Origin: Planctomycetota bacterium | Lineage (GTDB): Bacteria; Planctomycetota; Phycisphaerae; WQYP01 | DNA: 12,059 nucleotides | Assembly: GCA_021826605.1 (NCBI GenBank) | Contig: JAKAZF010000026.1 | Location: 1-12,059 of the forward strand | Direction: 5' to 3' | In this document: one piece after another, positions 1 to 6,243 of the stretch | Numbering within the stretch: the first letter of the stretch is position 1 | How the letters are laid out: every line of letters begins with the position of its first letter | The notes under the pieces: generated by a model | Seen by the model: only the letters and a program-made list of their open reading frames with translations | What the model was told of the DNA's origin: nothing | The model's database searches: none | Translations under genes and position numbers: made by a program

Positions 1-2
1 TT

Positions 3-21
3 CCAGCGTCCAGCGTCCAGC
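3..21. repeat. Short heptamer tandem repeat (CCAGCGT)
   Basis: Two full copies of CCAGCGT plus a five-base partial copy stand in direct tandem, followed by a run of five T at 22-26. The unit shares its CCAG start and its period of seven with the repeat at 4392-4420. The rest of 22-174 holds no gene; it has only a weak promoter-like pair (TTGTAA at 52-57, 17-base spacer, TACACT at 75-80) ahead of the dismutase gene, which I do not call. Confidence 0.6.
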
Positions 22-174
22 TTTTTCATCGTGGCAAAATATTATCGCTCCTTGTAACTCACGCCCAAGAGGTTTACACTTCAAATTATGGAAATGAGGG
101 AGACCGATGGAACGGTGGCCAAATAAGCTGTGCAGGGATGGGTGTGCTCAGTGTCTTGTTTCGGAGGAAACCCC

Positions 175-801
175 ATGGACAGCATGTTGGAACCGCGTCA
201 ATTTGCCAATCTCAGCTCGGTCGCAGGATTAAGTCGCACCACACTTGATGAACATCACCAACTTTATTGTGGCTATGTACGAAAAGCCAATTCACTTTCT
301 GATCGGCTTGTCGCCATTCAAAATACGCCTCATCTGGCCAATGCGGTGGATATTGTCAATATCAAGGGCGATCTGTGTTTTGCCCTGGCGGCGGTGCGTA
401 ATCATGAAATGTATTTCGATATTCTCGGTGATCAGAAAACCGCGGTCCCGCCCCTGTTAAAACAGCGCATCAGCCTGAACTTCGGCTCCATGGAAAATTA
501 TATTGAAGATCTCCGCCGCACTGCGCTGGGAACCCGCGGCTGGACCTGGACCGTCATGGATAACGTCACCGGGCGGCTATGGAACTTGTCCGGGCAGCAC
601 AATGGCCTGTTTCCGTTCTGGGACGCGCAGCCCATTTTAACACTGGATTTATGTGATCACGCCTATTTTTATGACTTCGGTCACCATCGCGCTGATTATG
701 TTCACTGCCTGATTGACAACCTTAACTGGGAAAAGCCCGCGCAGTATCTGACCAGCGAAGGGAAAGTACAACATTCCGGATCGGTGATGGTACCCGCGTA
801 G
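175..801 (+). CDS. Superoxide dismutase, Fe/Mn family
   Basis: The 208-residue product is a Fe/Mn superoxide dismutase-family protein, which converts superoxide to oxygen and hydrogen peroxide. The four expected metal ligands can be placed: H27 in the LDEHHQLY helix, H77 in NHEMYF, and D158 and H162 in DLCDHAYFYDF. The C-terminal stretch around residues 172-186 (RADY to NLNWE) is typical of the family. The first helical hairpin is one residue shorter after the ligand His than in E. coli SodB, and the usual Trp two residues after the ligand Asp is Cys160. No signal peptide is seen, so it should be cytoplasmic. The start at 175 is preferred over an in-frame GTG at 130 because GGAGG lies at 163-167, seven bases upstream. 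It is followed by a structured repeat and a convergent gene. I am sure of the family and less sure of activity or metal. Confidence 0.87.
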   Translation: MDSMLEPRQFANLSSVAGLSRTTLDEHHQLYCGYVRKANSLSDRLVAIQNTPHLANAVDIVNIKGDLCFALAAVRNHEMYFDILGDQKTAVPPLLKQRISLNFGSMENYIEDLRRTALGTRGWTWTVMDNVTGRLWNLSGQHNGLFPFWDAQPILTLDLCDHAYFYDFGHHRADYVHCLIDNLNWEKPAQYLTSEGKVQHSGSVMVPA

Positions 802-841
802 GCCGCAGTAATTTTCCCGTGGCGCACGGCGTGAAGTGTGT

Positions 842-929
842 CCTTAGCTCAATGCGGCAGCGTTGAGTTCGACGCGGAACGCAATTTAATTACACGACTT
901 TTCTCCTTCGTCGCGATTGACCGAATCAC
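842..929 (+). repeat. Dispersed structured element, copy A
   Basis: This stretch aligns with 9421-9514. The first 60 positions align without a gap (841-900 against 9421-9480) with about 43 identities by eye, and 909-922 matches 9490-9503 at 12 of 14. It contains an 8-pair hairpin, CTCAATGC (848-855), loop GGCA, GCGTTGAG (860-867). Relative to copy B, one pair is changed on both sides (T-A for C-G) and another is a G-T wobble, so base pairing is retained. It lies mostly between the convergent dismutase and DUF1802 genes and overlaps the stop of the latter. Strand is assigned from the wobble, which pairs only in plus-strand RNA; this is weak evidence. It may be a REP-like or other small mobile repeat. 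Confidence 0.65.
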
Positions 930-946
930 TGAGTCGTGTGATTAAA
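885..946. terminator. Long hairpin between convergent genes, possible bidirectional terminator
   Basis: TTTAATTACACGACT at 885-899 pairs with AGTCGTGTGATTAAA at 932-946: 15 pairs, one of them a G-T wobble, around a 32-base loop. It sits between the dismutase gene and the convergent DUF1802 gene and covers the last six codons and the stop of the latter. A short T run (899-902) follows the left arm but there is no proper U-tract after either arm, so factor-independent termination is uncertain. The stem is fused to copy A of the dispersed element and is not conserved in copy B. Confidence 0.5.
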
Positions 947-1498
947 CGCCATGACAATGCGGCGTTTTAACTCCGCTAAATCAGTATCGGCCTGTACCGG
1001 CTCACTACCCTGAACCGCAATGGCTTCGCGTAACGGCACCCAGCTTTTGCACCCGGCATACTGCGGATCAAGCGCTAACTTAATCGCCTGCGGCAACCGC
1101 CACGCCCGCAACAAAATGATATACAGTGGGTAATCCGGGCGATAATTAAATCGCATATCAATCAGGGGCTTATCCCATAAATGCAAATCATCCAGATGTT
1201 CAAACGCGCGCCGGTCTGGTACCCGGGCGATATAAAACACTTCCGCCCATCCGCGAATCGTGATTTCCGCCGGTTCGCGATCCACAGTTTTTATCGCGCC
1301 CCGCCACGCCGCTTTTACCGATTCCGGATTCTGATGCAGCACCGTTGGAAAGAGAACAAAGTGTGAATGCTCCAGTTCAAATTCCCCTGCCGCTTCATAT
1401 ATGCCTCCCTTGCGCAACAATATCGCCTGCTGCCCGGCGAGCACGGCATCGCAAACAATCGACCATTCCTTCAATGCCATATTCAAAAATGACTGCAT
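926..1498 (-). CDS. DUF1802 family protein
   Basis: The 190-residue product matches my recollection of the DUF1802 family (COG4293), whose function is not known. Recognisable parts are the N-terminal ALKEW (residues 8-12), the LLRKGGI strand-turn (27-33), the GEFELEH segment (38-44), FPT (50-52), and a later YPLYIILLRAWRLP-like strand. There is no signal peptide or membrane segment, so it is probably cytoplasmic. I chose the ATG at 1498; the frame also offers TTG at 1504, GTG at 1501 and a family-typical ATG (MALKEW) at 1480, and none has a strong ribosome site. Its start lies 20 bases after the stop of the upstream transporter gene, so the two are probably co-transcribed. Its 3' end is embedded in the hairpin at 885-946. 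Confidence 0.8.
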   Translation of the reverse strand: MQSFLNMALKEWSIVCDAVLAGQQAILLRKGGIYEAAGEFELEHSHFVLFPTVLHQNPESVKAAWRGAIKTVDREPAEITIRGWAEVFYIARVPDRRAFEHLDDLHLWDKPLIDMRFNYRPDYPLYIILLRAWRLPQAIKLALDPQYAGCKSWVPLREAIAVQGSEPVQADTDLAELKRRIVMAFNHTTQ

Positions 1499-1518
1499 CA
1501 CCAAGTCCCGTCCGCTTT

Positions 1519-2649
1519 TTATGATTCCGCACCGGCCGACACAGGTTCAATGTGACTGGCGATTTCCGCTACCTGCGGCAGACGCATACGAATGCGTTTT
1601 TCCAGTTCCGTCACCTTTCCATGAGCGTAGGCCACGGTAATATCCGCCCCGAATTCCGCGTGAAAACTTAAATAAACACGCTCGTTGATGGTATGGGCAT
1701 GGACCGCGTGAACCGCTAATCCCATAGCCTCAGCCAAACTTCGCACGATCGCCGCCAGGCTTGGTTCGGCGTCGCCAGGTTCAACATGTACAGTAATATC
1801 AATGCTGGAATGTTCGCTGGAAACGGCCAATTCCACCGACGTGGCAATCCGATGGCCTTCTTCCAGGGTCGCGGTGGGATTCACGCGGATGGTGGTATCC
1901 ACGAAGCGACGGTTGCCGCCCTGTCGCACACGGATGCGCGGCACATCCCGCACCCCCGGTACCCGGCGGATAATGTCCTGCAGTTGCTTATCAACGCCTT
2001 CGGGTGCCCGATCCACCAGCACATCCACCGAATGCATTGCCAGCCGGATCGCCGCTCCAATCATCAAAATGGCTACCGCCAAGGCACCGACATTATCCAT
2101 CCAAGCCAGCCGACCGTGGCTTAACAGCGACATCAAAAGGGCGATAAGCACGACCGCAGCACTGATAAGGTCCATGCGGAAATGCACACTGCTGGCCCGC
2201 AGTGCTTCGCTGCCGAATTTTTTAGCGGAGGCGACCAGTTGCATGGTACGCCAGATATCCACTCCGATGGCCGCGCACAATACCACAATTGCGAAAATGG
2301 TGGGGACGGTGGGCAGGGCATGCGGATGGCCGAAATCCATGATTGCACGCCACAGAATCCATAGCGCTGTCAACGCCAGAATAATGCTCTCTGCAAAAGC
2401 CGAGAGATTTTCCACTTTGCCATGACCATAGTTATGCGTTTGATCCGCGGGGCGATCGCTGATATGCACAGCAATCAGCGTGATAATGGTAGCCAGAACA
2501 TCTACCGCGTTGTGCAAAGCATCTGAAAGAATGGCCAGACTGCCCGTCAGCAGGGCCATCAGCAGTTTTAACAGGGTCATCGCCAGACTGGCCATCAATG
2601 ATAGCCACGCGGTATGTTGCTTGTCCCTGGATAGTTGATGTTCCGCCAC
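1519..2649 (-). CDS. Cation diffusion facilitator transporter
   Basis: The 376-residue product is a CDF-family metal/proton antiporter of the inner membrane that would export divalent cations. About six membrane segments fill residues 15-205. The transport-site motifs are HNAVD (H46, D50) in the second segment and HFRMD (H156, D160) in the fifth; the HxxxD pair is the pattern usually linked to zinc. The CDF signature NYGHGKVENL is at 73-82. The cytoplasmic tail is long: a ZT-dimer-like domain at about 216-292 is followed by a second alpha/beta segment at 296-370 that resembles a repeat of it, making the protein some 75 residues longer than FieF. The start is GTG at 2649 with GGGGAAG upstream. 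It precedes the DUF1802 gene closely and lies 114 bases after the SHOCT gene. The metal cannot be fixed from sequence alone. Confidence 0.92.
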   Translation of the reverse strand: MAEHQLSRDKQHTAWLSLMASLAMTLLKLLMALLTGSLAILSDALHNAVDVLATIITLIAVHISDRPADQTHNYGHGKVENLSAFAESIILALTALWILWRAIMDFGHPHALPTVPTIFAIVVLCAAIGVDIWRTMQLVASAKKFGSEALRASSVHFRMDLISAAVVLIALLMSLLSHGRLAWMDNVGALAVAILMIGAAIRLAMHSVDVLVDRAPEGVDKQLQDIIRRVPGVRDVPRIRVRQGGNRRFVDTTIRVNPTATLEEGHRIATSVELAVSSEHSSIDITVHVEPGDAEPSLAAIVRSLAEAMGLAVHAVHAHTINERVYLSFHAEFGADITVAYAHGKVTELEKRIRMRLPQVAEIASHIEPVSAGAES

Positions 2650-2715
2650 GAAAGCACTTCCCCGAACGCCCTGTCGGTGCGTTTACCAGCAATCCCGCCC
2701 ATTACTGGGACACAC

Positions 2716-2735
2716 TCCCGGCTTCCCCGCCGGGA
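2716..2735. other. Hairpin between the SHOCT and CDF genes
   Basis: TCCCGGC at 2716-2722 and GCCGGGA at 2729-2735 form a 7-pair perfect stem around a six-base loop. It lies in the 114-base gap between the two minus-strand genes. No T run follows in either direction, so it could weaken transcription, protect an mRNA end or have no role. Confidence 0.4.
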
Positions 2736-2763
2736 ACAGTATACAATGATTCGCCGATTGGCA

Positions 2764-3054
2764 TTATTTTTTTGGAAAATTGGGCGGTTTGCGATTAGTG
2801 GCCGCAAGGTATTTTTCCGCCGTCCGCGCGGCCTGTTCGGCCTTACGCCGCTTCAGGGCCTTGTACTCCTCCTCGGTCAATTCGCCGCGTTGATACATTG
2901 CTTCAATTTCCTTAAGGGAAAAGCCGAAACCCGTCATCTGCGCCGATGGATTGGCAACACGCTTGCGAATGGCGCGAATTACCATCCAGCCGATAATAAC
3001 CCCGGCCAGGAGGACTGCCCCCCACTCGAAAATACCAATCAGGCTTTTGTCCAA
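2764..3054 (-). CDS. Small membrane protein with C-terminal SHOCT domain
   Basis: The 96-residue product has one hydrophobic segment at about residues 8-27, a basic stretch (RKR at 30-32), and then a SHOCT-like short helical domain at about 46-70 (SLKEIEAMYQRGELTEEEY), ending in a Lys-rich tail. SHOCT domains are short helical modules found on many otherwise unrelated proteins, often in oligomeric or membrane contexts; no specific function follows. I chose TTG at 3054 over the in-frame ATG at 3096. A GAGG stands eight bases upstream of the TTG (3063-3066), the ATG has no ribosome site, and a perfect TATAAT (3098-3103, minus strand) would start transcription downstream of that ATG. It could be co-transcribed with the transporter to its left. 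Confidence 0.75.
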   Translation of the reverse strand: MDKSLIGIFEWGAVLLAGVIIGWMVIRAIRKRVANPSAQMTGFGFSLKEIEAMYQRGELTEEEYKALKRRKAEQAARTAEKYLAATNRKPPNFPKK

Positions 3055-3097
3055 AGTAACAACCTCACCAACGCGCCCGTTAACCTGCCGCGGCATT

Positions 3098-3103
3098 ATT
3101 ATA
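3098..3103 (-). promoter_or_regulatory. -10 element for the SHOCT gene
   Basis: Read on the minus strand this is a perfect TATAAT. It would place the transcript start near 3091 and leave about 35 bases of leader before the TTG start at 3054. No convincing -35 box is found 16-18 bases upstream, so the assignment rests on the -10 match and its position. Confidence 0.4.
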
Positions 3104-3156
3104 TACGTTATTGCTAGCGCCGCGAGTTTGGCCTTTCAGAAACCGCGAAAAAAACA

Positions 3157-3184
3157 TTGACACAACGCCCTGGGCGCGTATGAT
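3157..3184 (+). promoter_or_regulatory. Strong sigma-70 type promoter for the STAS gene
   Basis: TTGACA at 3157-3162, a 16-base spacer, and TATGAT at 3179-3184 match the housekeeping consensus at 11 of 12 positions. Transcription would begin near 3191, giving a leader of about 60 bases to the ATG at 3252. This is the best promoter I see in the window. It also argues against a start for the STAS gene at 3111 or 3180. Confidence 0.75.
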
Positions 3185-3251
3185 AAAAGAGGTTACAAAG
3201 GCAAACTGCCCGGCAGGAATGGTCCTTTTCCGCGCAGTTATGGAGTCAGGC

Positions 3252-3635
3252 ATGCTTCAAGATGCGGCAAGGCTGAAAATCACCCGCGACGGTGATGTTG
3301 TTCTGGTGGAATTCACTCATCGGAAAATTCTTGATGAGGCAAATATTGCCGAAATCGGGGATCAGCTTGTGGCATTGGTTGAAAATGAGCACCGCCCCAA
3401 AGTCATCATTTCATTTGCCGGGGTCGATCATCTTTCATCGGCGGCTTTGGGAACGCTTATTACTGTGAACAACAAAGTTCGCAGCCATGACGGACAACTA
3501 CGCCTCTGTAACATACATCCGCAGATATTTGAAGTTTTTGTTATCACAAAACTTAATAAACTCTTTCGCATCTATCCGACAATAAAGGAAGCGAAAGAAA
3601 GCTTTGATCCGCAAAGCAAGCAGAGCGTCATATAA
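3252..3635 (+). CDS. STAS-domain anti-sigma factor antagonist
   Basis: The 127-residue product is a single STAS domain of the SpoIIAA/RsbV type. Such proteins bind an anti-sigma kinase and release its target; phosphorylation of a conserved serine blocks this. The segment HLSSAALGTLI places the likely phospho-site at S62 or S63. The flanking blocks RKILDEANI (24-32) and the C-terminal FVITKLNKLF are typical of the family. The reading frame is open back to 3111, but ATG 3252 is chosen: GGAG lies six bases upstream (3242-3245), the domain starts directly after it, and the promoter at 3157-3184 excludes the earliest starts. An ATG at 3240 remains possible. A cognate HATPase kinase is encoded 141 bases downstream, so the pair is probably one partner-switching module. 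Confidence 0.88.
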   Translation: MLQDAARLKITRDGDVVLVEFTHRKILDEANIAEIGDQLVALVENEHRPKVIISFAGVDHLSSAALGTLITVNNKVRSHDGQLRLCNIHPQIFEVFVITKLNKLFRIYPTIKEAKESFDPQSKQSVI

Positions 3636-3776
3636 CGTCGGGTTGAGGCAGGCTTTTTCCGGTGTGTAGCCGGTGCGCGAAGGTTAGTTCAGTGTGTCAC
3701 GCAAGAGGGTACGGATGCCCGTGAATCGCATGGATTGGTAAGCACTTGCAAAGCATAATTCAGAACGGGCGTCATT

Positions 3777-4286
3777 ATGGGACGAATGCGACTGGAAAAA
3801 ACAACGGCCACTCCGCGGTCTGTCGGTGCATCTTCTACTTCCCGCGGATTATGGTGCCGACTGGAAATTCCCAGCGATCTCAAGCAGTTGGAAGAAGTGG
3901 AAGAGACCATATTATCCCAGTGCCAGCGCTATTCGTTTACCGACCGTGATCTATTTGCCCTTAAACTGGCCATCGATGAAGCCTTTGCCAATGCGGTCAA
4001 GCATGGCAACCACTGCGATTGCGATAAGCACGTCCGCATTAAATATCGTGTAACGCCCCGCCGGGCCGATGTGGTCGTGGAAGATGAAGGCCCCGGATTT
4101 AACCCGGCCAGCCTGCCCGATCCGACTCTGGACCAGCATATTGAATGCACGCATGGCCGGGGTATTCTTCTGATGCGGGCATTTATGAATAACGTCGTTT
4201 TCAGCCCCTCAGGAAATTCTGTCACCCTCACCAAATTTAACGACTCCGCCCGTAACAATACTGAACACAGCATCGCCTTTGGCTGA
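3777..4286 (+). CDS. RsbW-like anti-sigma factor / serine kinase (HATPase)
   Basis: The 169-residue product is a GHKL-fold ATPase of the RsbW/SpoIIAB class, which binds a sigma factor or other target and phosphorylates a STAS partner. The N-box is KLAIDEAFANAVKHGN (E68 and N72), the G1 box is DEGPGFNP (D103, G105, G107) and the G2 box is HGRGILLM (G127, G129). The first 25 residues are low in complexity and not part of the fold; the initiator could be ATG 3777 or the ATG at 3786. No strong ribosome site precedes either. It follows the STAS gene on the same strand. No sigma factor or PP2C phosphatase gene is in the window, so the regulated target is unknown. Confidence 0.87.
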   Translation: MGRMRLEKTTATPRSVGASSTSRGLWCRLEIPSDLKQLEEVEETILSQCQRYSFTDRDLFALKLAIDEAFANAVKHGNHCDCDKHVRIKYRVTPRRADVVVEDEGPGFNPASLPDPTLDQHIECTHGRGILLMRAFMNNVVFSPSGNSVTLTKFNDSARNNTEHSIAFG

Positions 4287-4288
4287 CC

Positions 4289-4311
4289 GCCCTGATAACC
4301 GTTTACAGGGC
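4289..4311 (+). terminator. Hairpin directly after the HATPase gene
   Basis: GCCCTG at 4289-4294 pairs with CAGGGC at 4306-4311 around an 11-base loop, starting two bases after the stop codon. There is no T run after it, so it is a weak candidate terminator or an mRNA-end stabiliser. Confidence 0.35.
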
Positions 4312-4343
4312 AGCACATCAAAATTCCGGGTCAACCCCCGTAC

Positions 4344-4363
4344 ATGCATGAATTGCCATGCAT
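4344..4363. other. Perfect short inverted repeat
   Basis: ATGCATG at 4344-4350 and CATGCAT at 4357-4363 form a 7-pair stem with a six-base loop AATTGC. It lies in the 170-base gap between the HATPase gene and the permease gene end. It could be a protein-binding site or part of a repeat; nothing shows which. Confidence 0.4.
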
Positions 4364-4391
4364 CAAATGACTCAGGGGCATAGATTAATCC

Positions 4392-4420
4392 CCCGATTCC
4401 CGATTCCAGATTCCAGATTC
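4392..4420. repeat. Heptamer tandem repeat, four units
   Basis: Four seven-base units stand in tandem: CCCGATT, CCCGATT, CCAGATT, CCAGATT, then one further C. The two variants come in adjacent pairs, which suggests stepwise duplication. The repeat sits about 35 bases beyond the 3' end of the permease gene. The period and the CCAG start match the repeat at the left end of the window. Such heptamers recall the short tandem repeats known between genes in some cyanobacteria and are too short for a CRISPR. Confidence 0.8.
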
Positions 4421-4456
4421 TTAAGCCTCGATGCGTCCCCTTGCATTATTACACTG

Positions 4457-5611
4457 TTACGTGAGCTCCCGGTTGCGGAAAAGCGCTACCGCGATGCTCA
4501 ATGCGGCACCGATGTACATCAATGCGTAGGCTGAGGCCATGCTGACATAACCAACCACTTCCCCAAGGGTCGGCGCATCCGGCCCCTGATAATGTCCCGG
4601 CATGGAAATGGGACGGTAAATCAGGGCCTGATTAATATCAAAATTGGTCAGATAGGGCAGCAAATAGCTGCCGCCATCCACCAGGGCCTGCCACGGCTGC
4701 CCCACGTGCAGCAGCGGCGCGAACCGGGTCAGGTTGGCTCCAATATACAAAACGACAATGACAGTCATATTCAAAGCCAGGCTGTAGCGTGTGGCGATGG
4801 CGGTGCTGATGGCGGCTAAAGTGGCCAATTCCATAAATTGCAGCACAAATGCCGGAATTAAGGCGAGGATAGCCATGTCATTGGCCCAGTACAAAGCTTG
4901 TTGACCGGCATAAGAAGCTACCGACAAGTCAATCCGCTGGTCCGAAAAATACCGCAGCCACGCGCAGGCCGCCGCAGCCAGCGTGCAGATGGCCATCGTG
5001 ACAAACATCAGACAGACAATACCCAGGTACTTTCCAATGATGACCTGCCAGCGTGCTACCGGTTTGCTCATCAGAGTCAACATGGTGCGATTTTCAATTT
5101 CCTCGTCAATCACTTTTGCCGTAGCGAAGACCATGATGATTAAAATGAACATCAGCACAAACGACATGGCCACATCGCGATACATTTTGGTGTCTTCACC
5201 AAATGTATTAAACGGCACAAATGCGGTAATCACAATGGCCGCCAGGCACATCCCAAAGACGATGATCGTGAAGGGTTGATACAGCGCTTCGTGATAGGTC
5301 ACTTGTGTAATGGCACCGATGCGGCTTAAGTTAATAAGCGGTAAAATAATATATTCCATCAGCCCCCAGATCCCCGCCGCCGCGGTAACTGATCCGCAAA
5401 GCAAGAGAAAGAATCGCAGGTTATTGGCTGTATTGGCGGTGAAATTGGCATAACTGGACGCCACGCCGCCGTTTCCCTTCCCGGCATGGCCCGCATAGTT
5501 TACCGCGGTTTCCGCCGCTGAAACTTCATGGGAATGCCAGATAGCCACCACGAGCGTCAAGCTTAGCAGAATGGCCATTACGATAATGTATGCTTTGGTA
5601 AGCTTTGTCAC
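4457..5611 (-). CDS. ABC-2 type transporter permease
   Basis: The 384-residue product is a multi-pass inner-membrane protein of the ABC-2 permease class. A first membrane segment at about 7-24 is followed by a Gly/Asn-rich loop (40-62) that probably faces outward. Further segments lie near 66-93, 115-134, 146-166, 191-216, 246-275, 277-296 and 353-377. The segment DEEIENRTMLTLMSKPVAR (169-187) is the coupling region typical of this class, which contacts the ATPase partner. The start is GTG at 5611 with GAGG five bases upstream. No ATP-binding subunit gene is in the window, so its substrate and partner are unknown. It lies 50 bases after the acylphosphatase gene and is probably co-transcribed with it. 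Confidence 0.85.
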   Translation of the reverse strand: MTKLTKAYIIVMAILLSLTLVVAIWHSHEVSAAETAVNYAGHAGKGNGGVASSYANFTANTANNLRFFLLLCGSVTAAAGIWGLMEYIILPLINLSRIGAITQVTYHEALYQPFTIIVFGMCLAAIVITAFVPFNTFGEDTKMYRDVAMSFVLMFILIIMVFATAKVIDEEIENRTMLTLMSKPVARWQVIIGKYLGIVCLMFVTMAICTLAAAACAWLRYFSDQRIDLSVASYAGQQALYWANDMAILALIPAFVLQFMELATLAAISTAIATRYSLALNMTVIVVLYIGANLTRFAPLLHVGQPWQALVDGGSYLLPYLTNFDINQALIYRPISMPGHYQGPDAPTLGEVVGYVSMASAYALMYIGAALSIAVALFRNRELT

Positions 5612-5661
5612 ACAATCCTCTTTAATGTTGCCAGTGAAGTCTGGATACTATGTCCCGGATT

Positions 5662-5949
5662 TTACCATATTATTCGCACGCCGGGGAGCAACCCCTGCAC
5701 CGGGTGAGTTTGCAGAGTCATCGACGTGATAAACCCGGCGAACCGCTTTTCGATATCCTGCAGAAGTTTTTCAATCTCATCGGGCGTTGCTTCAAGAATC
5801 ACTTCCACGGATCCATCCGATAAATTACGTACCGTTCCGCCTATCTTATACGCTCCAGCCAGTTCAACGGTTGTCTGCCGGAAGCCGACACCCTGCACGC
5901 GACCGGAAAACAAGGCAATTTTGCGTATACAATGGGCCGAGGCGTTCAT
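5662..5949 (-). CDS. acyP: Acylphosphatase
   Basis: The 95-residue product is an acylphosphatase, a small cytoplasmic enzyme that hydrolyses acyl phosphates such as acetyl phosphate. The active-site loop GRVQGVGFR (16-24) supplies R24, and VRNLSDGSVEV (40-50) supplies N42, the two catalytic residues. The length and the order of strands and helices fit the family. The reading frame is open for another 300 bases upstream (to 6252), but that stretch codes for nothing recognisable and the ATG at 5949 gives the standard family length. No good ribosome site precedes it. The permease gene follows after 50 bases. Confidence 0.9.
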   Translation of the reverse strand: MNASAHCIRKIALFSGRVQGVGFRQTTVELAGAYKIGGTVRNLSDGSVEVILEATPDEIEKLLQDIEKRFAGFITSMTLQTHPVQGLLPGVRIIW

Positions 5950-6243
5950 AATCAGACATTTTACCAGCGCGCGACATTTTTCGCCTCTTTTTTCGGTGCC
6001 GGTACACGCTGCACGTAACAGGCCGTACGTTGGATGGGCAGGCAGGCGTTGCCGGAGGCCAGTTAAACAGCGGTCAATATAAAGCCCTAAACATAATCCC
6101 ACACATTTTATTATTATGGTTATAGTTATAACATTTCCCGTGCTGCGGGTTTGTCGTGAATTCGATAAAGAATAACATTGCGGCATTTTGGAATTAAACG
6201 GTAAAATCTTCGGTGAATTCCGGAACCGTCGTGAGGAGTTTGT
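5950..6243. other. Intergenic region between divergent genes
   Basis: These 294 bases separate the acylphosphatase gene (minus) from the hydrolase gene (plus) and should carry both promoters. The stretch 6080-6210 is clearly AT-rich. On the plus strand there is one acceptable promoter candidate (6178-6207). On the minus strand several TATAA-like words occur around 6105-6135, but I find none with a matching -35 box. The minus-strand frame that continues the acylphosphatase upstream looks non-coding: no motif and no ribosome site. Confidence 0.5.
6178..6207 (+). promoter_or_regulatory. Candidate promoter for the hydrolase-isomerase unit
   Basis: TTGCGG at 6178-6183, an 18-base spacer and TAAAAT at 6202-6207 resemble a housekeeping promoter with a weak -35 box. 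The start would be near 6214, leaving about 30 bases of leader that hold the ribosome site GAGGAG at 6233-6238. No operator-like palindrome is evident. Confidence 0.35.

Noticed and set aside
52..80. Promoter for the dismutase gene (TTGTAA, 17 bases, TACACT)
   Set aside because: Only four of six matches in each box and nearly 90 bases of leader; too weak to call.
1786..2425. Two overlapping plus-strand open frames inside the transporter gene
   Set aside because: They lie antisense to a well-recognised CDF gene with intact motifs, have no ribosome site and encode nothing family-like.
3754..3759. CATAAT as a -10 box for the HATPase gene
   Set aside because: No -35-like sequence stands 16-18 bases upstream, so read-through from the STAS promoter is the simpler view.
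4392..4420. Possible CRISPR array
   Set aside because: The units are seven bases with no spacers, far from CRISPR repeat-spacer architecture, and no cas gene is present.
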